In this document: in pieces, positions 7,774 through 15,836 of the stretch | Layout of the letters: each line of letters starts with the position of its first letter | How positions within the stretch are numbered: position 1 is the first letter of the stretch | From: CAZZBK01 sp964652155 | GTDB lineage: Bacteria; Planctomycetota; Planctomycetia; Pirellulales; PNKZ01 | Assembly: GCA_964652155.1 (NCBI GenBank) | Contig: CAZZBK010000032.1 | Span: 1-43,131, forward strand | DNA: 43,131 nucleotides | Direction: 5' to 3' | Notes under the pieces: generated by a model | What the model saw: the letters and a program-made list of their open reading frames with translations, nothing else | Told to the model about the DNA's origin: nothing | Database searches by the model: none | Translations under genes and position numbers: made by a program

Positions 7774-8766
7774 ATGGCTGCACCCAACGCAGCGTTCTCT
7801 CAGATGATCACCGCCCAGCATCGCTTCCAGGGCAAGACGGTCACTGAGCAGTTCGTCGAGCACAACGCGCTTTACATGACCATGAAGGCGCGCGGCAACA
7901 TCAAGACCGAGGCCGATGGCGGTACGGAGATCACCTATCCGGTGGCCTACGCCGCGAACGGCACGATCATGAACTACACCGAGTTCCAGCGCCACAACGT
8001 CAGCCAGAACGACTTCCTGACCAACGTCAAGTACGACTGGCGTCAGAAGGCGGCCTACGTCATCGCGTCGGGCAAGGAGCTGCGCATCAACCGCGGCGAA
8101 GGCCAGATGATCAAACTGGTCAAGGCCAAGAAGCAGAACCTCGTCGACTCGATCACCAATCACATGGCGACCGAGACCTATGGCGACGGTTCCGTGGACG
8201 GCTCGATCGGCGGCCTCGGTTCGATCATCACGGCTGATGGCACCGGCACGGTCGGCGGCATCGTCTCCGGCACCTATACGTGGTGGAAGAACAAGTTCGA
8301 GACCGAGCTTCACGCCACCGACGATACCTCGTGGACGTCGAACACCTACGGGCCCGTCAACATCCGCCGCTCGATGAACCGTCTTCTCATCAAGTGCACG
8401 ATCGGCTCCGAGAAGCCGGACCTGTGGGTGCTGACCAACGACATGTACGAGAAGTATCTGGCCGGCCTCCAGGCCAACCAGCGCTACATGGACGTCAAGA
8501 AGGCGGCGGCGGGCTTCGAGACGGTGGCCTTCATCGACAACGTGCCGGTGATCCACGATCTCAACGCCTCCGGCGGGTTCACCGGCGAACTCGGCTTCGC
8601 GCTCAACACCAAGTACCTCTACCTCGTTGAGCACCCCGATGCCCGCTGGGGCGCCGAGCCCGAGCGCAAGCCGCTGGATCAGGACGGCATCGCCATCCCT
8701 TACTACTGGATGGGCCAGATGGTCTGCACCAGCCGTCGCCACCAGGGCCGCTTGGTCGCCGCGTAA
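7774..8766 (+). CDS. Major capsid protein (330 aa)
   Basis: Main head subunit, recognised by position after the scaffold and by composition. The N-terminal segment MAAPNAAFSQMITAQHRFQG and an extended arm lead to a mixed alpha/beta body with GSEKPDLWVLTNDMYEKYLA, the typical beta-strand-plus-helix element of HK97-fold coats. It ends YWMGQMVCTSRRHQGRL. AGGAGAAC precedes the ATG, a strong site befitting the most expressed gene. The family is inferred from order and general fold signals. Confidence 0.85.
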   Translation: MAAPNAAFSQMITAQHRFQGKTVTEQFVEHNALYMTMKARGNIKTEADGGTEITYPVAYAANGTIMNYTEFQRHNVSQNDFLTNVKYDWRQKAAYVIASGKELRINRGEGQMIKLVKAKKQNLVDSITNHMATETYGDGSVDGSIGGLGSIITADGTGTVGGIVSGTYTWWKNKFETELHATDDTSWTSNTYGPVNIRRSMNRLLIKCTIGSEKPDLWVLTNDMYEKYLAGLQANQRYMDVKKAAAGFETVAFIDNVPVIHDLNASGGFTGELGFALNTKYLYLVEHPDARWGAEPERKPLDQDGIAIPYYWMGQMVCTSRRHQGRLVAA

Positions 8767-8786
8767 CCCACACAGGAGAAACCATC

Positions 8787-9383
8787 ATGGCTTACTACGG
8801 TAAGGGTGTCGTGGGCGTGGATACGCTGCGCCGCACGACCTTCAAAGAGTTCGATCTTGGCGTCACCGAGAAGATGAACGCCGACATGGAGGCCGCCTAT
8901 GGCGTGGCTTCCGGTTCCGTGTCGGCGGGCGCCTGCTCTCTCGACGCATCGGGCACGATCGCGGCGGGCACCGGTTACGTGGCGGACGCCGCATTCGCTG
9001 CCAGTGAATACGGCTTCGTCCGCAAGGCCGACGTCGATCAGACGGTGCTGTCGTTCTACGGCATCTCAGCCAACGCTGCCGACGCGGCAGTGGTGACCTT
9101 CGTGGCGCCGTTCGCCGGCTCCCTGAAGCGCATCGACACGATCCTGCTCGGCGGCGCTCTGGCGACCGGCGACGGCACCGTGACGGCGGCGATCGGCGGC
9201 ACTGGCGTGACGGGCGGCGTGGTCACGATCACGTCCTCTGGCTCGGCGGCTGGCGACAAGGACAGCGCCACGCCATCGGCACTGAACACCTTCGCTCAGG
9301 GTGCGACCATCACCCTGACGGTCGGCGGCGCCGGTACGGGCAACCGCACCATCAACGGCTTCGTGACGCTCGAGCGCGCGTAA
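8787..9383 (+). CDS. Probable head decoration or fibre protein (198 aa)
   Basis: Lies 20 nt after the coat gene with its own AGGAGAAA site, an arrangement used for abundant decoration proteins. The first 60 residues (MAYYGKGVVGVDTLRRTTFK) are followed by Gly/Ala/Thr/Val-rich, beta-type sequence (VTIT, ITLTVGG, TVTAAIGGTG). This fits a capsid-exposed beta-sandwich. No named family is recognised with confidence. Confidence 0.6.
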   Translation: MAYYGKGVVGVDTLRRTTFKEFDLGVTEKMNADMEAAYGVASGSVSAGACSLDASGTIAAGTGYVADAAFAASEYGFVRKADVDQTVLSFYGISANAADAAVVTFVAPFAGSLKRIDTILLGGALATGDGTVTAAIGGTGVTGGVVTITSSGSAAGDKDSATPSALNTFAQGATITLTVGGAGTGNRTINGFVTLERA

Positions 9384-9444
9384 GACGTTTCACAGGAAAC
9401 AGGGTGGCGGGGATGTTCTCGCCACCCACTAGCACGGGGGCACC

Positions 9445-10077
9445 ATGAACGCAGACGTCGAGATCAACAACAAGATCGCCATCACCATCCACGGCTTCGA
9501 GACGCGCTACGGCCCGATCGGCCCGGACGGCAAGCGGCCGGAATACGATGTCGTCACGTACTCTCCGCAGGGTGACGCGAAAACCACGATGCACCGCGAG
9601 ATCCGCCACGTTTCGGCCGTCCGCACGCTTGAAGACTGCGGCGACAACCTCGCCTCGCTGATCGCGCTCAAGACCTGGCAGCGCATCGAGCCGGATTATC
9701 TGCACTGGAAGGCCAACAACGCGCTTCCCGATCGCGGCACGCCGCTCGGCGCATGGCAGGGCATCACCAAGGCCCAGGCCGACGTGCTCAAGCAGGCGGG
9801 CCTCCGGTCCATCGAGGACGTTGCCAACGCCTCGGAGATCGTCATCAACAAAACCGGCCTCGCCAACGCGCAGAACCTCGTGGAGCTTGCCAAGAAGTTC
9901 CTCGCGACCGGCGACAAGGCCGCCGAAGCTGCCAAGCAGGCCAAGCTCGAAGCCGACAATGCCGAACTTCGCGAGCAGATGGCCGAGATGCAGAAGATGA
10001 TGGCCGAAATGATGGCCAAGAAGGCTGACGACGGCGAGAAGCCTGCGAAAGGCCGCAAGGCCAAGGAAGCCGCCTGA
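9445..10077 (+). CDS. Structural-region protein with HhH-like motif (210 aa)
   Basis: The N-terminal half (MNADVEINNKIAITIHGFET) is a small beta-rich domain. A helix-hairpin-helix-like segment follows (GITKAQADVLKQAGLRSIED, about residues 105-130), of the type used by DNA-binding and mitochondrial/ribosomal accessory proteins. The C-terminal 60 residues form an Ala/Glu/Lys/Met coiled coil (MAEMQKMMAEMMAKK). The stop overlaps the next start. A virion protein touching packaged DNA at the head vertex is a possible reading, not shown by the sequence. Confidence 0.6.
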   Translation: MNADVEINNKIAITIHGFETRYGPIGPDGKRPEYDVVTYSPQGDAKTTMHREIRHVSAVRTLEDCGDNLASLIALKTWQRIEPDYLHWKANNALPDRGTPLGAWQGITKAQADVLKQAGLRSIEDVANASEIVINKTGLANAQNLVELAKKFLATGDKAAEAAKQAKLEADNAELREQMAEMQKMMAEMMAKKADDGEKPAKGRKAKEAA

Positions 10078-10808
10078 TGGCCAAGTCGACGCTGATCAAC
10101 CTCGCCTCGGATATCGCCGACCAGCTCGGGCTGCAGCGCCCGTCAACGCTGTTCGGCGTCTACGACGAGGGCGATACGTCGGACAGGAAGATCCTGCGCG
10201 CCATCACGCAGACCTGCAAGCATCTGGCGGCCGACTACGACTGGCAGACGCTGCAGGCCCGGCATTCCTTCGTAACGCTCGCAGCGGAAGCCCAGACATC
10301 AGGGATACCGACCGATTTCGAGCGCATGGTGATCAACACCGCATGGGATGAGGATCTGAACCGTCCCCTGTGCGGCCCGTACAATGCCCAGGAGTGGGCG
10401 GAAGTGCAGTCATCGCTGATCGCGCGGATCGAGCCGGCGTTCGCGATCCTCGGTGACGTGTTCTACCTCGCTCCAGAGCCGCCGGCAGGACGGACGATCG
10501 CCTACACCTATATTCGCGATGCCATAGGGCGTGCAGCGGCCGGCACCCGCAAGGCGCGCTTCACCGTCGACACCGATACGACGCTTTGGGATGACGAACT
10601 GATCACCGCCGGCGCGGTCATGTTCCACCTGAAGAACGACAAGGAAGCCTTCGCGACCGAGCATCAGGATTTCGAGAAGATCAAGGCCGACCGCATCAAG
10701 CGGGACGGCGGCGGCCGCGTCCTCTACATGGGCGGCGGCTACAAGAACGACGCGAATGGCATGGTCGAGCGGCTGAAGTCCGCGGCACTCATCATTGGTG
10801 GCGATTGA
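10077..10808 (+). CDS. Head-tail adaptor protein (243 aa)
   Basis: Resembles phage adaptor proteins of the P22 gp4 / T7 gp11 type that bind the portal ring. It starts MAKSTLINLASDIADQLGL, with an N-terminal helix bundle (ILRAITQTCKHLAADYDW), a central beta region with IPTDFERMVINTAWDEDLNR, and a C-terminal helical segment. Placement directly before the gp10-like gene supports it. It overlaps both neighbours by 1-4 bases. Confidence 0.75.
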   Translation: MAKSTLINLASDIADQLGLQRPSTLFGVYDEGDTSDRKILRAITQTCKHLAADYDWQTLQARHSFVTLAAEAQTSGIPTDFERMVINTAWDEDLNRPLCGPYNAQEWAEVQSSLIARIEPAFAILGDVFYLAPEPPAGRTIAYTYIRDAIGRAAAGTRKARFTVDTDTTLWDDELITAGAVMFHLKNDKEAFATEHQDFEKIKADRIKRDGGGRVLYMGGGYKNDANGMVERLKSAALIIGGD

Positions 10809-12226
10809 TCCAGGCCCCGCCGGCCCACGCGGCGCAAAGTCTGGTTCGGACCAAGGAGCGCCAGGCGCCGATCAAGGGCCTGAACTCGGCCGACATGATC
10901 ACCGATCTCAGCGGCTTCGCGCAGATCGCGGACAACTGGATTTGCCGGGCCGATGGGCTGCACGTTCGCAACGGCTACACGGTCGCGCAGACGCTGGGCG
11001 GGGCCGTCACCAGCCTGCTCTGGTATCCGGGCTCCGTGATCGCCCGCACCGATGGCGACTGGATGGGCGACGTTGTGGCGAACCCTGGCGGCCGATGGTT
11101 GGTCATGGGCAAGTCCGGGACGGCGCCGCTCAAGTACAACGGCTCGAGCTTCACGACCGCCGCGATTACCGGCGTCGCCAGCACGACGCTCTCGGCGTTC
11201 AAGTGGCATGTCCGGCGCTTGTGGGCGATCGAGAACAATTCGCTGAACCTCTGGTATCTCGCGGTGGATGCGGTCGAAGGCCCGGCGCGGCTGCTCCCGC
11301 TTGCCGCCTACGCTCGGCGCGGTGGTACGATCACCGCAATCGCCTCAATGAAGATGGACGGCGGCGAGGGCCCGGAAGACCGGCTCGCGATCGTCACCAG
11401 CGAAGGCGAACTGATCGTCTACTCCGGGTCCGACCCGGACAACGCGGCAACGTGGAGCCTGTTGGGCGTCTACACTGTGCCGGCTCCCGTAGGGCGCCGC
11501 TGCTTTGCGACCTACGGTGCTGGATTGGCACTGCTGACCGTCAAGGGGCTGCTCTCTGTCCCCGCGGTGCTGTCATCGGCTGCCAGTGGCAAGCCCTTGG
11601 TGGCACTGTCGCGCAATATCAACCCGACGCTTGAGGCACTGTCGCCCACGGCCGTCATCGAGAGCGAGAACGCCGAAGCTACGATCATTCACGCCGGCGA
11701 CTATCAGTACGTCAGGGACGCCGAGACGAAGGGATGGAGCCGCTGGACAGGCCTAGGCGCGACGCACTGGCTAGACACTCCCGAAGGCCTATACTTCTCG
11801 TCTGGCACGCAGGTTCGCCTCTACGGCGGTGGTCTCGACGGAACGCAGGCCGTGAAGACGGTGGCAGTCGACGCCTTCGACCGCTTCGGCACCAACGCCA
11901 AGAAGACGTTCAGGCGCATCAAGCCGATCTATCGCGTCTGCCAGCCCTACCGGGCGCGGATCGAAATGCTGACCGACTACCGCGACCTCCCGACGTCGTG
12001 GGAAGCCGCCTCGATCGATCATGAATACTGGTTCTGGGATGACATCACCTGGCCGCAGCAGCCGATGAACTGGACTCGTCCCCTGTCGGCTCGTCTCGGC
12101 CAATGGCGCGGCATCTCAGGTCGCGGTGAAGTCGCGGCGATGATGTTCGGCGCTCAGTTCAACGAGGTTTCAGGGGTGCTGATGGGCTACACGGCCGCAT
12201 TCGACAGCGGAGGCAGCAAGATATGA
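10805..12226 (+). CDS. P22 gp10-like tail hub / DNA stabilisation protein (473 aa)
   Basis: Closes the portal channel and anchors tail parts in P22-type phages. The repeated beta-propeller-like segments (WLVMGKSGTAPLKYNG, RLAIVTSEGELIVYSGSDP, AGLALLTVKGLLSVPAV) and the N-terminal IKGLNSADMITDLSGFAQI match this family in style. The start is TTG at 10805, overlapping the previous stop. The stop overlaps the next ATG. Length fits gp10 (about 470 aa). Confidence 0.75.
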   Translation: MIQAPPAHAAQSLVRTKERQAPIKGLNSADMITDLSGFAQIADNWICRADGLHVRNGYTVAQTLGGAVTSLLWYPGSVIARTDGDWMGDVVANPGGRWLVMGKSGTAPLKYNGSSFTTAAITGVASTTLSAFKWHVRRLWAIENNSLNLWYLAVDAVEGPARLLPLAAYARRGGTITAIASMKMDGGEGPEDRLAIVTSEGELIVYSGSDPDNAATWSLLGVYTVPAPVGRRCFATYGAGLALLTVKGLLSVPAVLSSAASGKPLVALSRNINPTLEALSPTAVIESENAEATIIHAGDYQYVRDAETKGWSRWTGLGATHWLDTPEGLYFSSGTQVRLYGGGLDGTQAVKTVAVDAFDRFGTNAKKTFRRIKPIYRVCQPYRARIEMLTDYRDLPTSWEAASIDHEYWFWDDITWPQQPMNWTRPLSARLGQWRGISGRGEVAAMMFGAQFNEVSGVLMGYTAAFDSGGSKI

Positions 12227-12759
12227 CCCCGGGCAAGCGCAAGGTTGCGAACATCGTCATTGATGGCGCCACCGTCGAGGCCAAGGCCAACTGGCTCATC
12301 ATCGACGATGTGCTCTACGGAGCCGATGCCGAAATGGCCGAATGGGTCCAGCGTCGGCTTGGTGGCGCGCTCGTGGAGGTTCCCTTTATCGCGCTCGGGG
12401 CGCTGGACGGCAACAAGCTGATCGCAGGGGCCTATTTCTGGGACCACCACGACCACAGGACCGGTCTCGACGACGTGTCCGACATCTACATGGCGGTTGC
12501 GGCTGATGACTGGAAGGCGGCGCGGCCGCACATCCTGCGGCGCCTGTTCGAGTATCCGTTCGGCGACCTGAAGTGCCGGCGCCTGTCGGTCGAGGTCGAC
12601 ATGAGCAACGAGCGCGCGGTGAAGCAGGTCCAGCAGCTCGGCTTCAAGCTCGAGGGCACCAAGCGGCGCAAGGGCAAGGGCGGCGGTGACGTGGGCCAGT
12701 TCGGCCTGCTTCCCGAGGAATGCCCGATCTGGATGGCTGGGCAGGAGAAAGCGGCATGA
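12223..12759 (+). CDS. GNAT-fold acetyltransferase-like protein (178 aa)
   Basis: The C-terminal half has the GNAT signature: a helix after the cofactor site (AARPHILRRLFEYPFG), a beta strand (CRRLSVEVDMSNERAVKQ), and the closing GFKLEGTKRR where other GNATs place the last strand and loop. GNAT-like proteins sit among tail genes in several podoviruses, where their substrate is unknown. Here it lies between gp10-like and internal protein genes in a chain of ATGA overlaps. The canonical R/Q-x-x-G-x-A loop is not evident, so activity is uncertain. Confidence 0.7.
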   Translation: MTPGKRKVANIVIDGATVEAKANWLIIDDVLYGADAEMAEWVQRRLGGALVEVPFIALGALDGNKLIAGAYFWDHHDHRTGLDDVSDIYMAVAADDWKAARPHILRRLFEYPFGDLKCRRLSVEVDMSNERAVKQVQQLGFKLEGTKRRKGKGGGDVGQFGLLPEECPIWMAGQEKAA

Positions 12760-13850
12760 AGGCTCCGTCCCCGCCTCCGACACCGAACCCCTACGCGGTC
12801 GCGAACGCGCAGCAGCTCGCCAACATCGAGACGGCGATTGCCAACACCTACCTGATGAACATCGACGAGGACCGTCCAGACGGCACGGTGCGCTATGAGC
12901 AGATCGGCACCGAGGAAATCGACACGTTCCAGTACGACGCAGACGGCAATCTGACGGGCACGACACCCCGCGAAATTCCACGGTTCAAGAAGACCGTGGC
13001 GCTCACGACCGAAGGCCAAGTCCAGTTCGACCAGCAGCAGCAGATCGCCATCGCCATGAACGAGGCGGCGCTGAGCCAGGCGCAGCTTCTCGGCGAGCGG
13101 TGGGCGGAGCCGTTCAGTCTCGATGACCTGCCGGCGCACGGCACGGCACCAACTATGCCGACGATCGAGAGCGCCTTCGCCTCGGCGGGCACGGTAATCG
13201 ATGAGATCGGCGCAACCGACCTGTCGGCGCACTACGCGACAGTCCGCGACGCAATCGACAGCCGTATCCAGTACCAGCTCGAGCTGGACCGGGACGCTCG
13301 GATCACGCGGCTCGCCAATATGGGCATCATGCCCGGCTCGGAAGCCTATACCCGCGAGATGTTCTCGTTCGACAAGCAGTCGACGGACGCGCGGATACAG
13401 GCCTATCTCGCCGCGGCCAATGAGCAGACGCGCATGGTCCGGCTCGAGGAGACCATCGCCAACTTCGCCAACCAGGCGCAGGACCAGAAGTTCCGGCAGG
13501 CCATGGTCACGGTGGAGTTCGCCAACAACGCGGTGACGAAGAAATTCCAGATTCAGCGCGAACTTGGCATGTTCATTGAGACGCTGCGGGAGCGGGCACT
13601 GCAGGAGTTCCTTGCCGAACGCAATCAGGTGATCAACGAGATTTCGACGCTGATGAATGGCGGGCAAATCCAAGTGCCGCAGTTCCAGCCGTTCCGTGCC
13701 GGCAACATCTCCGACACGCCCGTTGGCGAATACGTCTACCGCTCCGCAGCCATGGACATGGAGAAGTGGAAGCAGCGGACCGAATACCAGCAACAGTTGA
13801 TGGCCGGCATGATGAAGCTCGGCGGCTCCCTGCTGATGGGCGGGATGTAG
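12756..13850 (+). CDS. Internal virion / ejection protein (364 aa)
   Basis: Starts MKAPSPPPTPNPYAVANAQ; the start at 12756 is set by GGAGAAA and the ATGA overlap. The bulk is helical and Gln-rich (FDQQQQIAIAMNEAALSQAQ, TDARIQAYLAAANEQTRM), ending in a Gly/Met-rich hydrophobic tail (LGGSLLMGGM). Such proteins sit inside podovirus heads and are injected with DNA. It precedes three more large helical proteins, as with P22 gp7/gp20/gp16. No family is named. Confidence 0.65.
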   Translation: MKAPSPPPTPNPYAVANAQQLANIETAIANTYLMNIDEDRPDGTVRYEQIGTEEIDTFQYDADGNLTGTTPREIPRFKKTVALTTEGQVQFDQQQQIAIAMNEAALSQAQLLGERWAEPFSLDDLPAHGTAPTMPTIESAFASAGTVIDEIGATDLSAHYATVRDAIDSRIQYQLELDRDARITRLANMGIMPGSEAYTREMFSFDKQSTDARIQAYLAAANEQTRMVRLEETIANFANQAQDQKFRQAMVTVEFANNAVTKKFQIQRELGMFIETLRERALQEFLAERNQVINEISTLMNGGQIQVPQFQPFRAGNISDTPVGEYVYRSAAMDMEKWKQRTEYQQQLMAGMMKLGGSLLMGGM

Positions 13851-13853
13851 GCA

Positions 13854-15836
13854 ATGGTCGTGCCCTACGACGGTCGAACGGCGGCGGTTCGCTACAACAA
13901 CCCCGGCGCTCAGTACCCGAGCGCGCGCGCGCGCAAGTACGGCATGATCGGGGCGGGCGTCATTGGTGGCGGCCACAAGATCGCGCAGTTTCCGACCGAG
14001 GCGCACGGCGCAGCGGCGAACATGGACAACTTCGCCAGCAGCTACAAAGGTATGCGACTCGGTGATGCGGTTGCCAAGTGGCGAGGCGGGAACGGGTCAC
14101 TCGGCGTTCCCGCTGGGTTTGATCCGAACGCGATCGTGGACGACACCTTTCTCGGCGATCGGGACCGCATGACGCGGTTCTTCGGTGGCATGAGCCAGCA
14201 CGAGGGGCGCGGCGCCGCTGGACCTGTGAAGCCCGACGTGTGGGGGCAGGCATTCGACTGGTATAGGGCCGGCGGCGCGCCGCCTGGAACTGCAACTCCG
14301 GTCTCAGGACCGGCAGGAGGCCAACCAATGTGGGGCATGATCAAGCGGCCTGACGAGCAGCCGCAGGCACAGCCCGCCGCTGTCAATCCTGTGTCTGGCA
14401 TCGGCGCGATCAGCCCCGAGCACATGCAGACACTGGCGCGCATGGGCTTGCTCAAGGGCCGCCAGCAGCCGCAGCCGAAGAACGTGGGCGAGGCCTTGGG
14501 CCAGCTCGGCGATATGTATGTCGATCAGCAGAACCGTCGCTGGGCGATGGGAGAGATGGCCAAGGCAGCGGCAGGGGAGAACGCCGCCTGGTCTCAGTAC
14601 GGTGGCGGGGCGCCAGCCGCATCGGGCGCACCCGGCGCCGCGCCGCCGGCGCCTGTTGCTCCCCCTGCCGGCGCCGGCGGCATGATCACGGCTGGACGGT
14701 CGTTTGGATCAAACCCGATGGCGCTACCTGAGACCGACCAGGGCCAACCCGCGATCGGTGGCGGTGCTCCACCGGTGCCGCGTGGCATGATCGGCGCGGG
14801 GGCCGATTTCACCGGCCAGCCCGTCCAGTCCGAGCCGATGGCGCCGCCGCCGACGCCTGTGGGCATGGCTGGAGGGCCTGAGCGCCTAATGGCCCAACCG
14901 GCCGCTGCACCCGCGCAGCCCGCCGGCGACCCGCGCCTTGCCCGCCTCGACGCCGAGGAAGCGCAGGCCCGCAGGATGGTCGGAAACCAGTACACGCGAG
15001 AGCGCGGGTTGGCGATGCTCGATGACATCCGCAAGCGCCGCTACGAGCTGGACGACCCGACGAAGGCCCTGCAGCGCCGCGCCACGGAACTCGACATCGC
15101 CACCAAGCAGCGCGAACTCGATACGCCGAAGGACACCCTGCAGAAGCTCAAGGATGACGAGAGCCTGTACGCGATCAACCCGCGGACCAAGGCATACGAG
15201 AGAATCGCCGGCGGAGGCAGCACGAAGCCTGGCGGCTTCAAGGATGCCAAGCAACTCTCCGACGTCGAAGAGGGCATTCGCAAGGAGTTCAGCGCACACG
15301 CCAAGCCGTACTTTGAGGTCCGCGACGCCTACACGCGCATTCAGCAGTCTGCGGCCAACCCATCCCCGGCCGGCGATCTAGCGTTGATCTTCAACTACAT
15401 GAAGATGCTCGATCCTGGCTCAGTCGTTCGTGAGGGCGAGTTCGCAACTGCGCAAAATGCGGCCGGCATTCCTGAGCGCGTCCGCAATATGTGGAACCGA
15501 GCGCTCAGCGGCGAACGTCTTGGCGATGACCAGCGCAAGGATTTTGTTGGCCAAGCCGGTGGCCTGTTTGAGCGCCAGCAGCGTCAGTACGCGGCCGTGC
15601 AGAGCCAATACGAGGGATTGGCTAAGCGCAAAGGCATTGATCCCGCCAACGTGATCTTCGACTACGGCATCCCGAAGGACGAAGGCCGCCCAGAGCCCGG
15701 CGCCGGCAAGAAGGGCGATCGGTTGCCGACCGCCGCAAGGTCAGCACCTGCGATCAAGAGCGACGCTGAATACGACGCTCTCCCGCCTGGCAGCGAATAC
15801 ACAGCGCCGGACGGTAAAGTGCGGAGGAAGCAGTAA
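13854..15836 (+). CDS. Ejection protein with N-terminal muramidase-like domain (660 aa)
   Basis: The first about 110 residues contain VRYNNPGAQYPSARARKYG and GGGHKIAQFPTEAHGAAANM. They align with the N-terminus of the endolysin at 26200-27009 (IRNKNPGAMYPG, HKIATFPTDIQGAAAQF). This is the P5-type structural lysozyme family, so the protein probably opens peptidoglycan during DNA entry. The middle is a Pro/Gly/Ala-rich linker carrying PRGMIGAG near residue 308. The C-terminal 250 residues are helical. The gene begins 3 nt after the previous stop and its TAATG overlaps the next start. Confidence 0.75.
   Translation: MVVPYDGRTAAVRYNNPGAQYPSARARKYGMIGAGVIGGGHKIAQFPTEAHGAAANMDNFASSYKGMRLGDAVAKWRGGNGSLGVPAGFDPNAIVDDTFLGDRDRMTRFFGGMSQHEGRGAAGPVKPDVWGQAFDWYRAGGAPPGTATPVSGPAGGQPMWGMIKRPDEQPQAQPAAVNPVSGIGAISPEHMQTLARMGLLKGRQQPQPKNVGEALGQLGDMYVDQQNRRWAMGEMAKAAAGENAAWSQYGGGAPAASGAPGAAPPAPVAPPAGAGGMITAGRSFGSNPMALPETDQGQPAIGGGAPPVPRGMIGAGADFTGQPVQSEPMAPPPTPVGMAGGPERLMAQPAAAPAQPAGDPRLARLDAEEAQARRMVGNQYTRERGLAMLDDIRKRRYELDDPTKALQRRATELDIATKQRELDTPKDTLQKLKDDESLYAINPRTKAYERIAGGGSTKPGGFKDAKQLSDVEEGIRKEFSAHAKPYFEVRDAYTRIQQSAANPSPAGDLALIFNYMKMLDPGSVVREGEFATAQNAAGIPERVRNMWNRALSGERLGDDQRKDFVGQAGGLFERQQRQYAAVQSQYEGLAKRKGIDPANVIFDYGIPKDEGRPEPGAGKKGDRLPTAARSAPAIKSDAEYDALPPGSEYTAPDGKVRRKQ

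Noticed and set aside
7672..8742. Antisense frame of 356 aa under the coat gene
   Set aside because: A shadow of a strongly codon-biased gene; no start signal and no recognisable fold.
12486..14006. Antisense frame of 506 aa across internal protein genes
   Set aside because: Composition is that of a reverse reading (Arg/Val/Leu/His), it crosses gene boundaries and it has no domain.
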